Assembly (NCBI GenBank): GCA_964059195.1
Contig: CAXKWD010000015.1
Span: forward strand, 2,418,001-2,482,000
Source: Ectobius pallidus
Taxonomy: Eukaryota; Arthropoda; Insecta; Blattodea; Ectobiidae
Reading direction: 5' to 3'
DNA length: 64,000 nucleotides
How positions within the stretch are numbered: the stretch's first letter is position 1; each line of letters starts with the position of its first letter. Shown here one piece after another: positions 48,859 to 62,815 of this stretch. A program made the position numbers and the translations under genes. Below the pieces are notes generated by a model that saw only the letters and a list, made by a program, of their open reading frames with translations, had not been told where the DNA came from and did no database searches.

Positions 48859-51800
48859 GCAATATTATGTTTAAAAATTACATTGCTAAGAAACAGATCT
48901 TTTGAAGACATTGCTAGGCAACAGTTTCTGGTTTAGACTGGCATGGCTAGGCAAAACTTTCGTGATAGAAAAATTACATTGTTAGGCAGCCAAATTGTAT
49001 TTAAAAATTACATTGCTAGGAAAAAGTTTCACTTTGAAAAATGCATTGAAATGTAAAAGTTTTGTGTCTGAAATTGACATTGCTACGCAACAGTATATTT
49101 TTTTAAAAGTTTATAATATGTAGCAATATTGTGTTTAAAAATGACATTGCTAAGCAACAGTTCTTTTTGACGACATTGCTAGGCAACAGTTCCCGGTTTA
49201 AAATGGCATTGCTAGGCAACACTTTCGTGTTTTAAAACTCATTGCTAGGCAACAGTATTCTTTCTATTCAAGCAAAATTTACAACCCATGTTTTGCCATT
49301 AGCATTTCACCGATATTTTCATAGTATGTATTGATCATTGAGGGATTAAAAACTATTCCTTATAGATGACATTGCTAGGCAACAGTTTCGTATTTGGAGA
49401 TGGCATTGCTAAGCTACAGTTTCTTGTTCAAAATGTCAATGCTAAGCAACAGTCAGGTGTTTTAAAAACTTCATTGCTAAGCAACAGTTTCCGGTTTAGA
49501 CTGGCATCGCTAGGCAACACTTTTGTGATAGAAAAATTTAATTGTTAGGCAGCCAAATTGTCTTTAAAAGTTACATTGCTAGGAAAAGTTACGACTTTGA
49601 AAAATGCATTGAAAGGTAAAGGTTTTTTGTCCGAAATTGACATTGCTACGCAACAGTATCTTTTTTGAAAAGCTTTTAATAGGTAGCAATATTATGTTTA
49701 AGAATGACATTGCTAAGCAACAGATCTTTTTGATGACTTTGCTAGGCAACAGTTTCCGGTTTAGACTGGCATGGCTAGGCAAAACTTTCGTGATAGAAAA
49801 ATTACATTGTTAGGCAGGCAAATTGTATTTAAAAATTACATTGCTAGGAAAAAGTTTCACTTTGAAAAATGCATTGAAATGTAAAAGTTTTGTGTCTGAA
49901 ATTGACATTGCTACGCAACAGTATATTTTTTTAAAAGTTTATAATAGGTAGCAATATTGTGTTTAAAAATGACATTGCTAAGCAACAGTCCTTTTGACGA
50001 CATTGCTAGGCAACAGTTCCCGGTTTAAAATGGCATTGCTAGGCAACACTTTCGTGTTTTAAAACTCATTGCTAGGCAACAGTATTCTTTCTATTCAAGC
50101 AAAATTTACAACCCATGTTTTGCCATTTGCATTTCACCGATATTTTCATTGTATGTATTGATCATTGAGGGATTAAAAACTATTCCTTATAGATGACATT
50201 GCTAGGCAACAGTTTCGTATTTGGAGATGGCATTGCTAAGCTACAGTTTCTTGTTCAAAATGTCAATGCTAAGCATCAGTCAAGTGTTTTAAAAACTTCA
50301 TTGCTAAGCAACAGTTTCCGGTTTAGACTGGCAATGCTAGGCAACACTTTTGTGATAGAAGAATCTAATTGGTAGGCAGCCAAATTGTCTTTAAAAGTTA
50401 CATTGCTAGGAAAAGTTACGACTTTGAAAAATGCATTGAAAGGTAAAGGATTTTTGGCAGAAATTGACATTGCTACGCAACAGTATCTTTTTTTAAAAGC
50501 TTTTAATAGGTAGCAATATTATGTTTAAAAATGACATTGCTAAGCAACAGATCTTTTTGATGACTTTGCTAGGCAACAGTTTCCGGTTTAGACTGGCATG
50601 GCTAGGCAAAACTTTCGTGATAGAAAAATTACATTGTTAGACAGCCAAATTGTATTTAAAAATTACATTGCTAGGAAAAAGTTTCACTTTGAAAAATGCA
50701 TTGAAATGTAAAAGTTTTGTGTCTGAAATTGACATTGCTACGCAACAGTATATTTTTTTAAAAGTTTATAATAGGTAGCAATATTGTGTTTAAAAATGAC
50801 ATTGCTAAGCAACAGTTCTTTTTGACGACATTGCTAGGCAACAGTTCCCGGTTTAAAATGGCATTGCTAGGCAACACTTTCGTGTTTTAAAACTCATTGC
50901 TAGGCAACAGTATTCTTTCTATTCAAGCAAAATTTACAACCCATGTTTTGCCATTAGCATTTCACCGATATTTTCATTGTATGTATTGATCATTGAGGGA
51001 TTAAAAACTATTCCTTATAGATGACATTGCTAGGCAACAGTTTCGCATTTGGAGATGGCATTGCTAAGCTACAGTTTCTTGTTCAAGATGTCAATGCTAA
51101 GCAACAGTCAGGTGTTTTAAAAACTTCATTGCTAAGCAACAGTTTCCGGTTTAGACTGGCATCGCTAGGCAACACTTTTGTGATAGAAAAATCTAATTGT
51201 TAGGCAGCCAAATTGTCTTTAAAAGTTACATTGCTAGGAAAAGTTACGACTTTTCAAAATGCATTGAAAGGTAAAGGTTTTTTGTCCGAAATTGACATTG
51301 CTACGCAACAGTATCTTTTTTTTAAAGCTTTTAATAGGTAGCAATATTATGTTTAAGAATGACATTGCTAAGCAACAGATCTTTTTGATGACTTTGCTAG
51401 GCAACAGTTTCCGGTTTAGACTGGCATGGCTAGGCAAAACTTACGTGATAGAAAAATTACATTGTTAGGCAGCCAAATTGCATTTAAAAATTACATTGCT
51501 AGGAAAAAGTTTCACTTTGAAAAATGCATTGAAATGTAAAAGTTTTGTGTCTGAAATTGACATTGCTACGCAACAGTATATTTTTTTAAAAGTTTATAAT
51601 ATGTAGCAATATTGTGTTTAAAAATGACATTGCTAAGCAACAGTTCTTTTTGACGACATTGCTAGGCAACAGTTCCCGGTTTAAAATGGCATTGCTAGGC
51701 AACACTTTCGTGTTTTAAAACTCATTGCTAGGCAACAGTATTCTTTCTATTCAAGCAAAATTTACAACCCATGTTTTGCCATTAGCATTTCACCGATATT

Positions 51801-52996
51801 TTCATTGTATGTATTGATCATTGAGGGATTAAAAACTATTCCTTATAGATGACATTGCTAGGCAAAAGTTTCGTATTTGGAGATGGCATTGCTAAGCTAC
51901 AGTTCCTTGTTCAAAATGTCAATGCTAAGCAACAGTCAGGTGTTTTAAAAACTTCATTGCTAAGCAACAGTTTCCGGTTTAGACTGGCATCGCTAGGCAA
52001 CACTTTTGTGATAGAAAAATCTAATTGTTAGGCAGCCAAATTGTCTTTAAAAGTTACATTGCTAGGAAAAGTTACGACTTTGAAAAATGCATTGAAAGGT
52101 AAAGGATTTTTGGCAGAAATTGACATTGCTACGCAACAGTATCTTTTTTTAAAAGCTTTTAATAGGTAGCAATATTATGTTTAAAAATGACATTGCTAAG
52201 GAACAGATCTTTTTGATGACTTTGCTAGGCAACAGTTTCCGGTTTAGACTGGCATGGCTAGGCAAAACTTACGTGATAGAAAAATTACATTGTTAGGCAG
52301 CCAAATTGTATTTAAAAATTACATTGCTAGGAAAAAGTTTCACTTTGAAAAATGCATTGAAATGTAAAAGTTTTGTGTCTGAAATTGACATTGCTACGCA
52401 ACAGTATATTTTTTTAAAAGTTTATAATAGGTAGCAATATTGTGTTTAAAAATGACATTGCTAAGCAACAGTTCTTTTTGACGACATTGCTAGGCAACAG
52501 TTCCCGGTTTAAAATGGCATTGCTAGGCAACACTTTCGTGTTTTAAAACTCATTGCTAGGCAACAGTATTCTTTCTATTCAAGCAAAATTTACAACCCAT
52601 GTTTTGCCATTAGCATTTCACCGATATTTTCATTGTATGTATTGATCATTGAGGGATTAAAAACTATTCCTTATAGATGACATTGCTAGGCAACAGTTTC
52701 GTATTTGGAGATGGCATTGCTAAGCTACAGTTCCTTGTTCAAAATGTCAATGCTAAGCAACAGTCAGGTGTTTTAAAAACTTCATTGCTAAGCAACAGTT
52801 TCCGGTTTAGACTGGCATCGCTAGGCAACACTTTTGTGATAGAAAAATCTAATTGTTAGGCAGCCAAATTGTCTTTAAAAGTTACATTGCTAGGAAAAGT
52901 TACGACTTTGAAAAATGCATTGAAAGGTAAAGGATTTTTGGCAGAAATTGACATTGCTACGCAACAGTATCTTTTTTTAAAAGCTTTTAATAGGTA

Positions 52997-53257
52997 GCAA
53001 TATTATGTTTAAAAATGACATTGCTAAGCAACAGATCTTTTTGATGACATAGGCAACAGTTTCCGGTTTAGACCGGCATGGCTAGGCAAAACTTTCGTGA
53101 TAGAAAAATTACATTGTTAGGCAGCCAAATTGTATTTAAAAATTACATTGCTAGGAAAAAGTTTCACTTTGAAAAATGCATTGAAAGGTAAAGGTTTTGT
53201 GTCAGAAATTGACATTGCTCCGCAACAGTATCTTTTTTTAAAAGCTTTTAATAGGTA
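52997..53257. repeat. Extra 261-bp block, type II, in long monomer at 52677
   Basis: This is the copy of 37607-37867 at +15,390, including gaccggcatg at 53071. Confidence 0.87.
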
Positions 53258-56200
53258 GCAATATTATGTTTAAAAATTACATTGCTAAGAAACAGATCTT
53301 TTGAAGACATTGCTAGGCAACAGTTTCTGGTTTAGACTGGCATGGCTAGGCAAAACTTTCGTGATAGAAAAATTACATTGTTAGGCAGCCAAATAGTATT
53401 TAAAAATTACATTGCTAGGAAAAAGTTTCGTCTTTGAAAAATGCATTGAAATGTAAAAGTTTTGTGTCTGAAATTGACATTGCTACGCAACAGTATCTTT
53501 TTTTAAAAGTTTATAATAGGTAGCAATATTGTGTTTAAAAATGACATTGCTAAGCAACAGTTCTTTTTGACGACATTGCTAGGCAACAGTTCCCGGTTTA
53601 AAATGGCATTGCTAGGCAACACTTTCGTGTTTTAAAACTCATTGCTAGGCAACAGTATTCTTTCTATTCAAGCAAAATTTACAACCCATGTTTTGCCATT
53701 AGCATTTCAACGATATTTTCATTGTATGTATTGATCATTGAGGGATTAAAAACTATTCCTTATAGATGACATTGCTAGGCAACAGTTTCGCATTTGGAGA
53801 TGGCATTGCTAAGCTACAGTTTCTTGTTCAAGATGTCAATGCTAAGCAACAGTCAGGTGTTTTAAAAACTTCATTGCTAAGCAACAGTTTCCGGTTTAGA
53901 CTGGCATCGCTAGGCAACACTTTTGTGATAGAAAAATCTAATTGTTAGGCAGCCAAATTGTCTTTAAAAGTTACATTGCTAGGAAATGTTACGACTATGA
54001 AAAATGCATTGAAAGGTAAAGGTTTTTTGTCCGAAATTGACATTGCTACGCAACAGTATCTTTTTTTAAAAGCTTTTAATAGGTAGCAAAATTATGTTTA
54101 AGAATGACATTGCTAAGCAACAGATCTTTTTGATGACTTTGCTAGGCAACAGTTTCCGGTTTAGACTGGCATGGCTAGGCAAAACTTTCGTGATAGAAAA
54201 ATTACATTGTTAGGCAGCCAAATTGCATTTAATAATTACATTGCTAGGAAAAAGTTTCACTTTGAAAAATGCATTGAAATGTAAAAGTTTTGTGTCTGAA
54301 ATTGACATTGCTACGCAACAGTATATTTTTTTAAAAGTTTATAATATGTAGCAATATTGTGTTTAAAAATGACATTGCTAAGCAACAGTTCTTTTTCACG
54401 ACATTGCTAGGCAACAGTTCCCGGTTAAAATGGCATTGCTAGGCAACACTTTCGTGTTTTAAAACTCATTGCTAGGCAACAGTATTCTTTCTATTCAAGC
54501 AAAATTTACAACCCATGTTTTGCCATTAGCATTTCACCGATATTTTCATTGTATGTATTGATCATTGAGGGATTAAAAACTATTCCTTATAGATGACATT
54601 GCTAGGCAACAGTTTCGTATTTGGAGATGGCATTGCTAAGCTACAGTTCCTTGTTCAAAATGTCAATGCTAAGCAACAGTCAGGTGTTTTAAAAACTTCA
54701 TTGCTAAGCAACAGTTTCCGGTTTAGACTGGCATCGCTAGGCAACACTTTTGTGATAGAAAAATCTAATTGTTAGGCAGCCAAATTGTCTTTAAAAGTTA
54801 CATTGCTAGGAAAAGTTACGACTTTGAAAAATGCATTGAAAGGTAAAGGATTTTTGGCAGAAATTGACATTGCTACGCAACAGTATCTTTTTTTAAAAGC
54901 TTTTAATAGGTAGCAATATTATGTTTAAAAATGACATTGCTAAGGAACAGATCTTTTTGATGACTTTGCTAGGCAACAGTTTCCGGTTTAGACTGGCATG
55001 GCTAGGCAAAACTTACGTGATAGAAAAATTACATTGTTAGGCAGCCAAATTGTATTTAAAAATTACATTGCTAGGAAAAAGTTTCACTTTGAAAAATGCA
55101 TTGAAATATAAAAGTTTTGTGTCTGAAATTGACATTGCTACGCAACAGTATATTTTTTTAAAAGTTTATAATAGGTAGCAATATTGTGTTTAAAAATGAC
55201 ATTGCTAAGCAACAGTTCTTTTTGACGACATTGCTAGGCAACAGTTCCCGGTTTAAAATGGCATTGCTAGGCAACACTTTCGTGTTTTAAAACTCATTGC
55301 TAGGCAACAGTATTCTTTCTATTCAAGCAAAATTTACAACCCATGTTTTGCCATTAGCATTTCACCGATATTTTCATTGTACGTATTTATCATTGTACTA
55401 TTCCTTATAGATGACATTGCTAGGCAACAGTTTCGTATTTGGAGATGGCATTGCTAAGCTACAGTTTCTTGTTCAAGATGTCAATGCTAAGCAACAGTCA
55501 GGTGTTTTAAAAACTTCATTGCTAAGCAACAGTTTCCGGTTTAGACTGGCATCGCTAGGCAACACTTTTGTGATAGAAAAATCTAATTGTTAGGCAGCCA
55601 AATTGTCTTTAAAAGTTACATTGCTAGGAAAAGTTACGACTTTGAAAAATGCATTGAAAGGTAAAGGTTTTGTGTCAGAAATTGACATTGCTCCGCAACA
55701 GTATCTTTTTTTAAAAGCTTTTAATAGGTAGCAATATTATGTTTAAAAATTACATTGCTAAGAAACAGATCTTTTGAAGACATTGCTAGGCAACAGTTTC
55801 TGGTTTAGACTGGCATGGCTAGGCAAAACTTTCGTGATAGAAAAATTACATTGTTAGGCAGCCAAATAGTATTTAAAAATTACATTGCTAGGAAAAAGTT
55901 TCGTCTATGAATAATGCATTGAAATGTAAAAGTTTTGTGTCTGAAATGGACATAGCTACGCAACAGTATATATTTTAAAAGTTTATAATAGGTAGCAATA
56001 TAGTGTTCAAAAATGACATTGCTAAGAAAAGTTATTTTTTATGACATGGCTAGGCAACAGTTTCCGGTTTAAAATGGCATTGCTAGGCAACACTTTCGTG
56101 TTTTAAAACTCATTGCTAGGCAACAGTATTCTTTCTATTCAAGCAAAATTTACAACCCATGTTTTGCCATTAGCATTTCACCGATATTTTCATTGTACGT

Positions 56201-59200
56201 ATTTATCATTGTACTATTCCTTATAGATGACATTGCTAGGCAACAGTTTCGTATTTGGAGATGGCATTGCTAAGCTACAGTTTCTTGTTCAAGATGTCAA
56301 TGCTAAGCAACAGTCAGGTGTTTTAAAAACTTCATTGCTAAGCAACAGTTTCCGGTTTAGACTGGCATCGCTAGGCAACACTTTTGTGATAGAAAAATTA
56401 CATTGTTAGGCAGCCAAATTGTATTTAAAAATTACATTGCTAGGAAAAAGTTTCACTTTGAAAAATGCATTGAAAGGTAAAGGTTTTGTGTCAGAAATTG
56501 ACATTGCTCCGCAACAGTATCTTTTTTTAAAAGCTTTTAATAGGTAGCAATATTATGTTTAAAAATTACATTGCTAAGAAACAGATCTTTTGAAGACATT
56601 GCTAGGCAACAGTTTCTGGTTTAGACTGGCATGGCTAGGCAAAACTTTCGTGATAGAAAAATTACATTGTTAGGCAGTCAAATAGTATTTAAAAATTACA
56701 TTGCTAGGAAAAAGTTTCGTTTTTGAAAAATGCATTGAAATGTAAAAGTTTTGTGTCTGAAATTGACATTGCTACGCAACAGTATATTTTTTTAGAACTT
56801 TATAATATGTAGCAATATTGTGTTTAAAAATGACATTGCTAAGCAACAGTTCTTTTTGACGACATTGCTAGGCAACAGTTCCCGGTTTAAAATGGCATTG
56901 CTAGGCAACACTTTCGTGTTTTAAAACTCATTGCTAGGCAACAGTATTCTTTCTATTCAAGCAAAATTTACAACCCATGTTTTGCCATTAGCATTTCACC
57001 GATATTTTCATTGTATGTATTGATCATTGAGGGATTAAAAACTATTCCTTATAGATGACATTGCTAGGCAACAGTTTCGCATTTGGAGATGGCATTGCTA
57101 AGCTACAGTTTCTTGTTCAAGATGTCAATGCTAAGCAACAGTCAGGTGTTTTAAAAACTTCATTGCTAAGCAACAGTTTCCGGTTTAGACTGGCATCGCT
57201 AGGCAACACTTTTGTGATAGAAAAATCTAATTGTTAGGCAGCCAAATTGTCTTTAAAAGTTACATTGCTAGGAAAAGTTACGACTTTGAAAAATGCATTG
57301 AAAGGTAAAGGTTTTTTGTCCGAAATTGACATCGCTACGCAACAGTATCTTTTTTTAAAAGCTTTTAATAGGTAGCAATATTATGTTTAAGAATGACATT
57401 GCTAAGCAACAGATCTTTTTGATGACTTTGCTAGGCAACAGTTTCCGGTTTAGACTGGCATGGCTAGGCAAAACTTTCGTGATAGAAAAATTACATTGTT
57501 AGGCAGCCAAATTGTATTTAAAAATTACATTGCTAGGAAAAAGTTTCACTTTGAAAAATGCATTGAAATGTAAAAGTTTTGTGTCTGAAATTGACATTGC
57601 TACGCAACAGTATATTTTTTTAAAAGTTTATAATATGTAGCAATATTGTGTTTAAAAATGACATTGCTAAGCAACAGTTCTTTTTGACGACATTGCTAGG
57701 CAACAGTTCCCGGTTTAAAATGGCATTGCTAGGCAACACTTTCGTGTTTTAAAACTCATTGCTAGGCAACAGTATTCTTTCTATTCAAGCAAAATTTACA
57801 ACCCATGTTTTGCCATTAGCATTTCACCGATATTTTCATTGTATGTATTGATCATTGAGGGATTAAAAACTATTCCTTATAGATGACATTGCTAGGCAAC
57901 AGTTTCGTATTTGGAGATGGCATTGCTAAGCTACAGTTCCTTGTTCAAAATGTCAATGCTAAGCAACAGTCAGGTGTTTTAAAAACTTCATTGCTAAGTA
58001 ACAGTTTCCGGTTTAGACTGGCATCGCTAGGCAACACTTTTGTGATAGAAAAATCTAATTGTTAGGCAGCCAAATTGTCTTTAAAAGTTACATTGCTAGG
58101 AAAAGTTACGACTTTGAAAAATGCATTGAAAGGTAAAGGATTTTTGGCAGAAATTGACATTGCTACGCAACAGTATCTTTTTTTAAAAGCTTTTAATAGG
58201 TAGCAATATTATGTTTAAAAATGACATTGCTAAGGAACAGATCTTTTTGATGACTTTGCTAGGCAACAGTTTCCGGTTTAGACTGGCATGGCTAGGCAAA
58301 ACTTACGTGATAGAAAAATTACATTGTTAGGCAGCCAAATTGTATTTAAAAATTACATTGCTAGGAAAAAGTTTCACTTTGAAAAATGCATTGAAATATA
58401 AAAGTTTTGTGTCTGAAATTGACATTGCTACGCAACAGTATATTTTTTTAAAAGTTTATAATAGGTAGCAATATTGTGTTTAAAAATGACATTGCTAAGC
58501 AACAGTTCTTTTTGACGACATTGCTAGGCAACAGTTCCCGGTTTAAAATGGCATTGCTAGGCAACACTTTCGTGTTTTAAAACTCATTGCTAGGCAACAG
58601 TATTCTTTCTATTCAAGCAAAATTTACAACCCATGTTTTGCCATTAGCATTTCACCGATATTTTCATTGTACGTATTTATCATTGTACTATTCCTTATAG
58701 ATGACATTGCTAGGCAACAGTTTCGTATTTGGAGATGGCATTGCTAAGCTACAGTTTCTTGTTCAAGATGTCAATGCTAAGCAACAGTCAGGTGTTTTAA
58801 AAACTTCATTGCTAAGCAACAGTTTCCGGTTTAGACTGGCATCGCTAGGCAACACTTTTGTGATAGAAAAATCTAATTGTTAGGCAGCCAAATTGTCTTT
58901 AAAAGTTACATTGCTAGGAAAAGTTACGACTTTGAAAAATGCATTGAAAGGTAAAGGTTTTGTGTCAGAAATTGACATTGCTCCGCAACAGTATCTTTTT
59001 TTAAAAGCTTTTAATAGGTAGCAATATTATGTTTAAAAATTACATTGCTAAGAAACAGATCTTTTGAAGACATTGCTAGGCAACAGTTTCTGGTTTAGAC
59101 TGGCATGGCTAGGCAAAACTTTCGTGATAGAAAAATTACATTGTTAGGCAGCCAAATAGTATTTAAAAATTACATTGCTAGGAAAAAGTTTCGTCTATGA

Positions 59201-59516
59201 ATAATGCATTGAAATGTAAAAGTTTTGTGTCTGAAATGGACATAGCTACGCAACAGTATATATTTTAAAAGTTTATAATAGGTAGCAATATAGTGTTCAA
59301 AAATGACATTGCTAAGAAAAGTTATTTTTTATGACATGGCTAGGCAACAGTTTCCGGTTTAAAATGGCATTGCTAGGCAACACTTTCGTGTTTTAAAACT
59401 CATTGCTAGGCAACAGTATTCTTTCTATTCAAGCAAAATTTACAACCCATGTTTTGCCATTAGCATTTCACCGATATTTTCATTGTACGTATTTATCATT
59501 GTACTATTCCTTATAG

Positions 59517-62500
59517 ATGACATTGCTAGGCAACAGTTTCGTATTTGGAGATGGCATTGCTAAGCTACAGTTTCTTGTTCAAGATGTCAATGCTAAGCAA
59601 CAGTCAGGTGTTTTAAAAACTTCATTGCTAAGCAACAGTTTCCGGTTTAGACTGGCATCGCTAGGCAACACTTTTGTGATAGAAAAATTACATTGTTAGG
59701 CAGCCAAATTGTATTTAAAAATTACATTGCTAGGAAAAAGTTTCACTTTGAAAAATGCATTGAAAGGTAAAGGTTTTGTGTCAGAAATTGACATTGCTCC
59801 GCAACAGTATCTTTTTTTAAAAGCTTTTAATAGGTAGCAATATTATGTTTAAAAATTACATTGCTAAGAAACAGATCTTTTGAAGACATTGCTAGGCAAC
59901 AGTTTCTGGTTTAGACTGGCATGGCTAGGCAAAACTTTCGTGATAGAAAAATTACATTGTTAGGCAGTCAAATAGTATTTAAAAATTACATTGCTAGGAA
60001 AAAGTTTCGTTTTTGAAAAATGCATTGAAATGTAAAAGTTTTGTGTCTGAAATTGACATTGCTACGCAACAGTATATTTTTTTAGAACTTTATAATATGT
60101 AGCAATATTGTGTTTAAAAATGACATTGCTAAGCAACAGTTCTTTTTGACGACATTGCTAGGCAACAGTTCCCGGTTTAAAATGGCATTGCTAGGCAACA
60201 CTTTCGTGTTTTAAAACTCATTGCTAGGCAACAGTATTCTTTCTATTCAAGCAAAATTTACAACCCATGTTTTGCCAATAGCATTTCACCGATATTTTCA
60301 TTGTATGTATTGATCATTGAGGGATTAAAAACTATTCCTTATAGATGACATTGCTAGGCAACAGTTTCGTATTTGGAGATGGCATTGCTAAGGTACAGTT
60401 TCTTGTTCAAGATGTCAATGCTAAGCAACAGTCAGGTGTTTTAAAAACTTCATTGCTAAGCAACAGTTTCCGGTTTAGACTGGCCTCGCTAGGCAACACT
60501 TTTGTGATAGAAAAATCTAATTGTTAGGCAGCCAAATTGTCTTTAAAAGTTACATTGCTAGGAAAAGTTACGACTTTGAAAAATGCATTGAATGGTAAAG
60601 GTTTTTTGTCCGAAATTGACATTGCTACGCAACAGTATCTTTTTTTAAAAGCTTTTAATAGGTAGCAATATTATGTTTAAAAATTACATTGCTAAGAAAC
60701 AGATCTTTTGAAGACATTGCTAGGCAACAGTTTCTGGTTTAGACTGGCATGGCTAGGCAAAACTTTCGTGATAGAAAAATTACATTGTTAGGCAGCCAAA
60801 TAGTATTTAAAAATTACATTGCTAGGAAAAAGTTTCGTCTATGAATAATGCATTGAAATGTAAAAGTTTTGTGTCTGAAATGGACATAGCTACGCAACAG
60901 TATATATTTTAAAAGTTTATAATAGGTAGCAATATAGTGTTCAAAAATGACATTGCTAAGAAAAGTTATTTTTTATGACATGGCTAGGCAACAGTTTCCG
61001 GTTTAAAATGGCATTGCTAGGCAACACTTTCGTGTTTTAAAACTCATTGCTAGGCAACAGTATTCTTTCTATTCAAGCAAAATTTACAACCCATGTTTTG
61101 CCATTAGCATTTCACCGATATTTTCATTGTACGTATTTATCATTGTACTATTCCTTATAGATGACATTGCTAGGCAACAGTTTCGTATTTGGAGATGGCA
61201 TTGCTAAGCTACAGTTTCTTGTTCAAGATGTCAATGCTAAGCAACAGTCAGGTGTTTTAAAAACTTCATTGCTAAGCAACAGTTTCCGGTTTAGACTGGC
61301 ATCGCTAGGCAACACTTTTGTGATAGAAAAATTACATTGTTAGGCAGCCAAATTGTATTTAAAAATTACATTGCTAGGAAAAAGTTTCACTTTGAAAAAT
61401 GCATTGAAAGGTAAAGGTTTTGTGTCAGAAATTGACATTGCTCCGCAACAGTATCTTTTTTTAAAAGCTTTTAATAGGTAGCAATATTATGTTTAAAAAT
61501 TACATTGCTAAGAAACAGATCTTTTGAAGACATTGCTAGGCAACAGTTTCTGGTTTAGACTGGCATGGCTAGGCAAAACTTTCGTGATAGAAAAATTACA
61601 TTGTTAGGCAGTCAAATAGTATTTAAAAATTACATTGCTAGGAAAAAGTTTCGTTTTTGAAAAATGCATTGAAATGTAAAAGTTTTGTGTCTGAAATTGA
61701 CATTGCTACGCAACAGTATATTTTTTTAGAACTTTATAATATGTAGCAATATTGTGTTTAAAAATGACATTGCTAAGCAACAGTTCTTTTTGACGACATT
61801 GCTAGGCAACAGTTCCCGGTTTAAAATGGCATTGCTAGGCAACACTTTCGTGTTTTAAAACTCATTGCTAGGCAACAGTATTCTTTCTATTCAAGCAAAA
61901 TTTACAACCCATGTTTTGCCAATAGCATTTCACCGATATTTTCATTGTATGTATTGATCATTGAGGGATTAAAAACTATTCCTTATAGATGACATTGCTA
62001 GGCAACAGTTTCGTATTTGGAGATGGCATTGCTAAGGTACAGTTTCTTGTTCAAGATGTCAATGCTAAGCAACAGTCAGGTGTTTTAAAAACTTCATTGC
62101 TAAGCAACAGTTTCCGGTTTAGACTGGCCTCGCTAGGCAACACTTTTGTGATAGAAAAATCTAATTGTTAGGCAGCCAAATTGTCTTTAAAAGTTACATT
62201 GCTAGGAAAAGTTACGACTTTGAAAAATGCATTGAATGGTAAAGGTTTTTTGTCCGAAATTGACATTGCTACGCAACAGTATCTTTTTTTAAAAGCTTTT
62301 AATAGGTAGCAATATTATGTTTAAGAATGACATTGCTAAGCAACAGATCTTTTTGATGACTTTGCTAGGCAACAGTTTCCGGTTTAGACTGGCATGGCTA
62401 GGCAAAACTTTCGTGATAGAAAAATTACATTGTTAGGCAGCCAAATTGTATTTAAAAATTACATTGCTAGGAAAAAGTTTCACTTTGAAAAATGCATTGA

Positions 62501-62815
62501 AATGTAAAAGTTTTGTGTCTGAAATTGACATTGTTACGCAACAGTATATTTTTTAAAAGTTTATAATATGTAGCAATATTGTGTTTAAAAATGACATTGC
62601 TAAGCAACAGTTCTTTTTGACGACATTGCTAGGCAACAGTTCCCGGTTTAAAATGGCATTGCTAGGCAACACTTTCGTGTTTTAAAACTCATTGCTAGGC
62701 AACAGTATTCTTTCTATTCAAGCAAAATTTACAACCCATGTTTTGCCATTAGCATTTCACCGATATTTTCATTGTATGTATTGATCATTGAGGGATTAAA
62801 AACTATTCCTTATAG
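59517..62815. repeat. 1,644-bp H-V dimer, two tandem copies
   Basis: Monomers start at 59517 (H, 828 bp), 60345 (V, 816), 61161 (H, 828) and 61989 (V, 827). Both V monomers are preceded by the variant tttgccaatagc in the spacer (60271 and 61915), which other copies lack; they have tttgccattagc or tttgccatttgc. This supports a recent 1,644-bp duplication. Similarity of the two copies runs between anchors, from about 58984/60628 to about 60681/62325. Confidence 0.93.

Larger units (their letters stand above)
44967..59516. repeat. 15,390-bp higher-order repeat, copy 2 (17 monomers, end replaced)
   Basis: Monomers start at 44967 (V), 45795 (F), 46622 (W), 47450 (A), 48278 (N long), 49366 (F), 50193 (W), 51021 (A), 51849 (N), 52677 (N long), 53766 (A), 54593 (N), 55411 (D), 56227 (H), 57055 (A), 57883 (N) and 58701 (D). 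Spacings equal those of copy 1. Near-identity starts at 44721 and ends at 59036, about 14.3 kb. I found four substitutions: 29859/45249, 29927/45317, 32389/47779 and 43328/58718. After 59036 this copy continues with a different b-block and then an H monomer, where copy 1 has an N monomer. Confidence 0.96.

Noticed and set aside
29577..59036. 15,390-bp repeat as a pure assembly artefact
   Set aside because: Not fully excluded. The copies differ at four positions I could find, and they end in different sequences on both sides, which favours a real duplication. Read support was not available.
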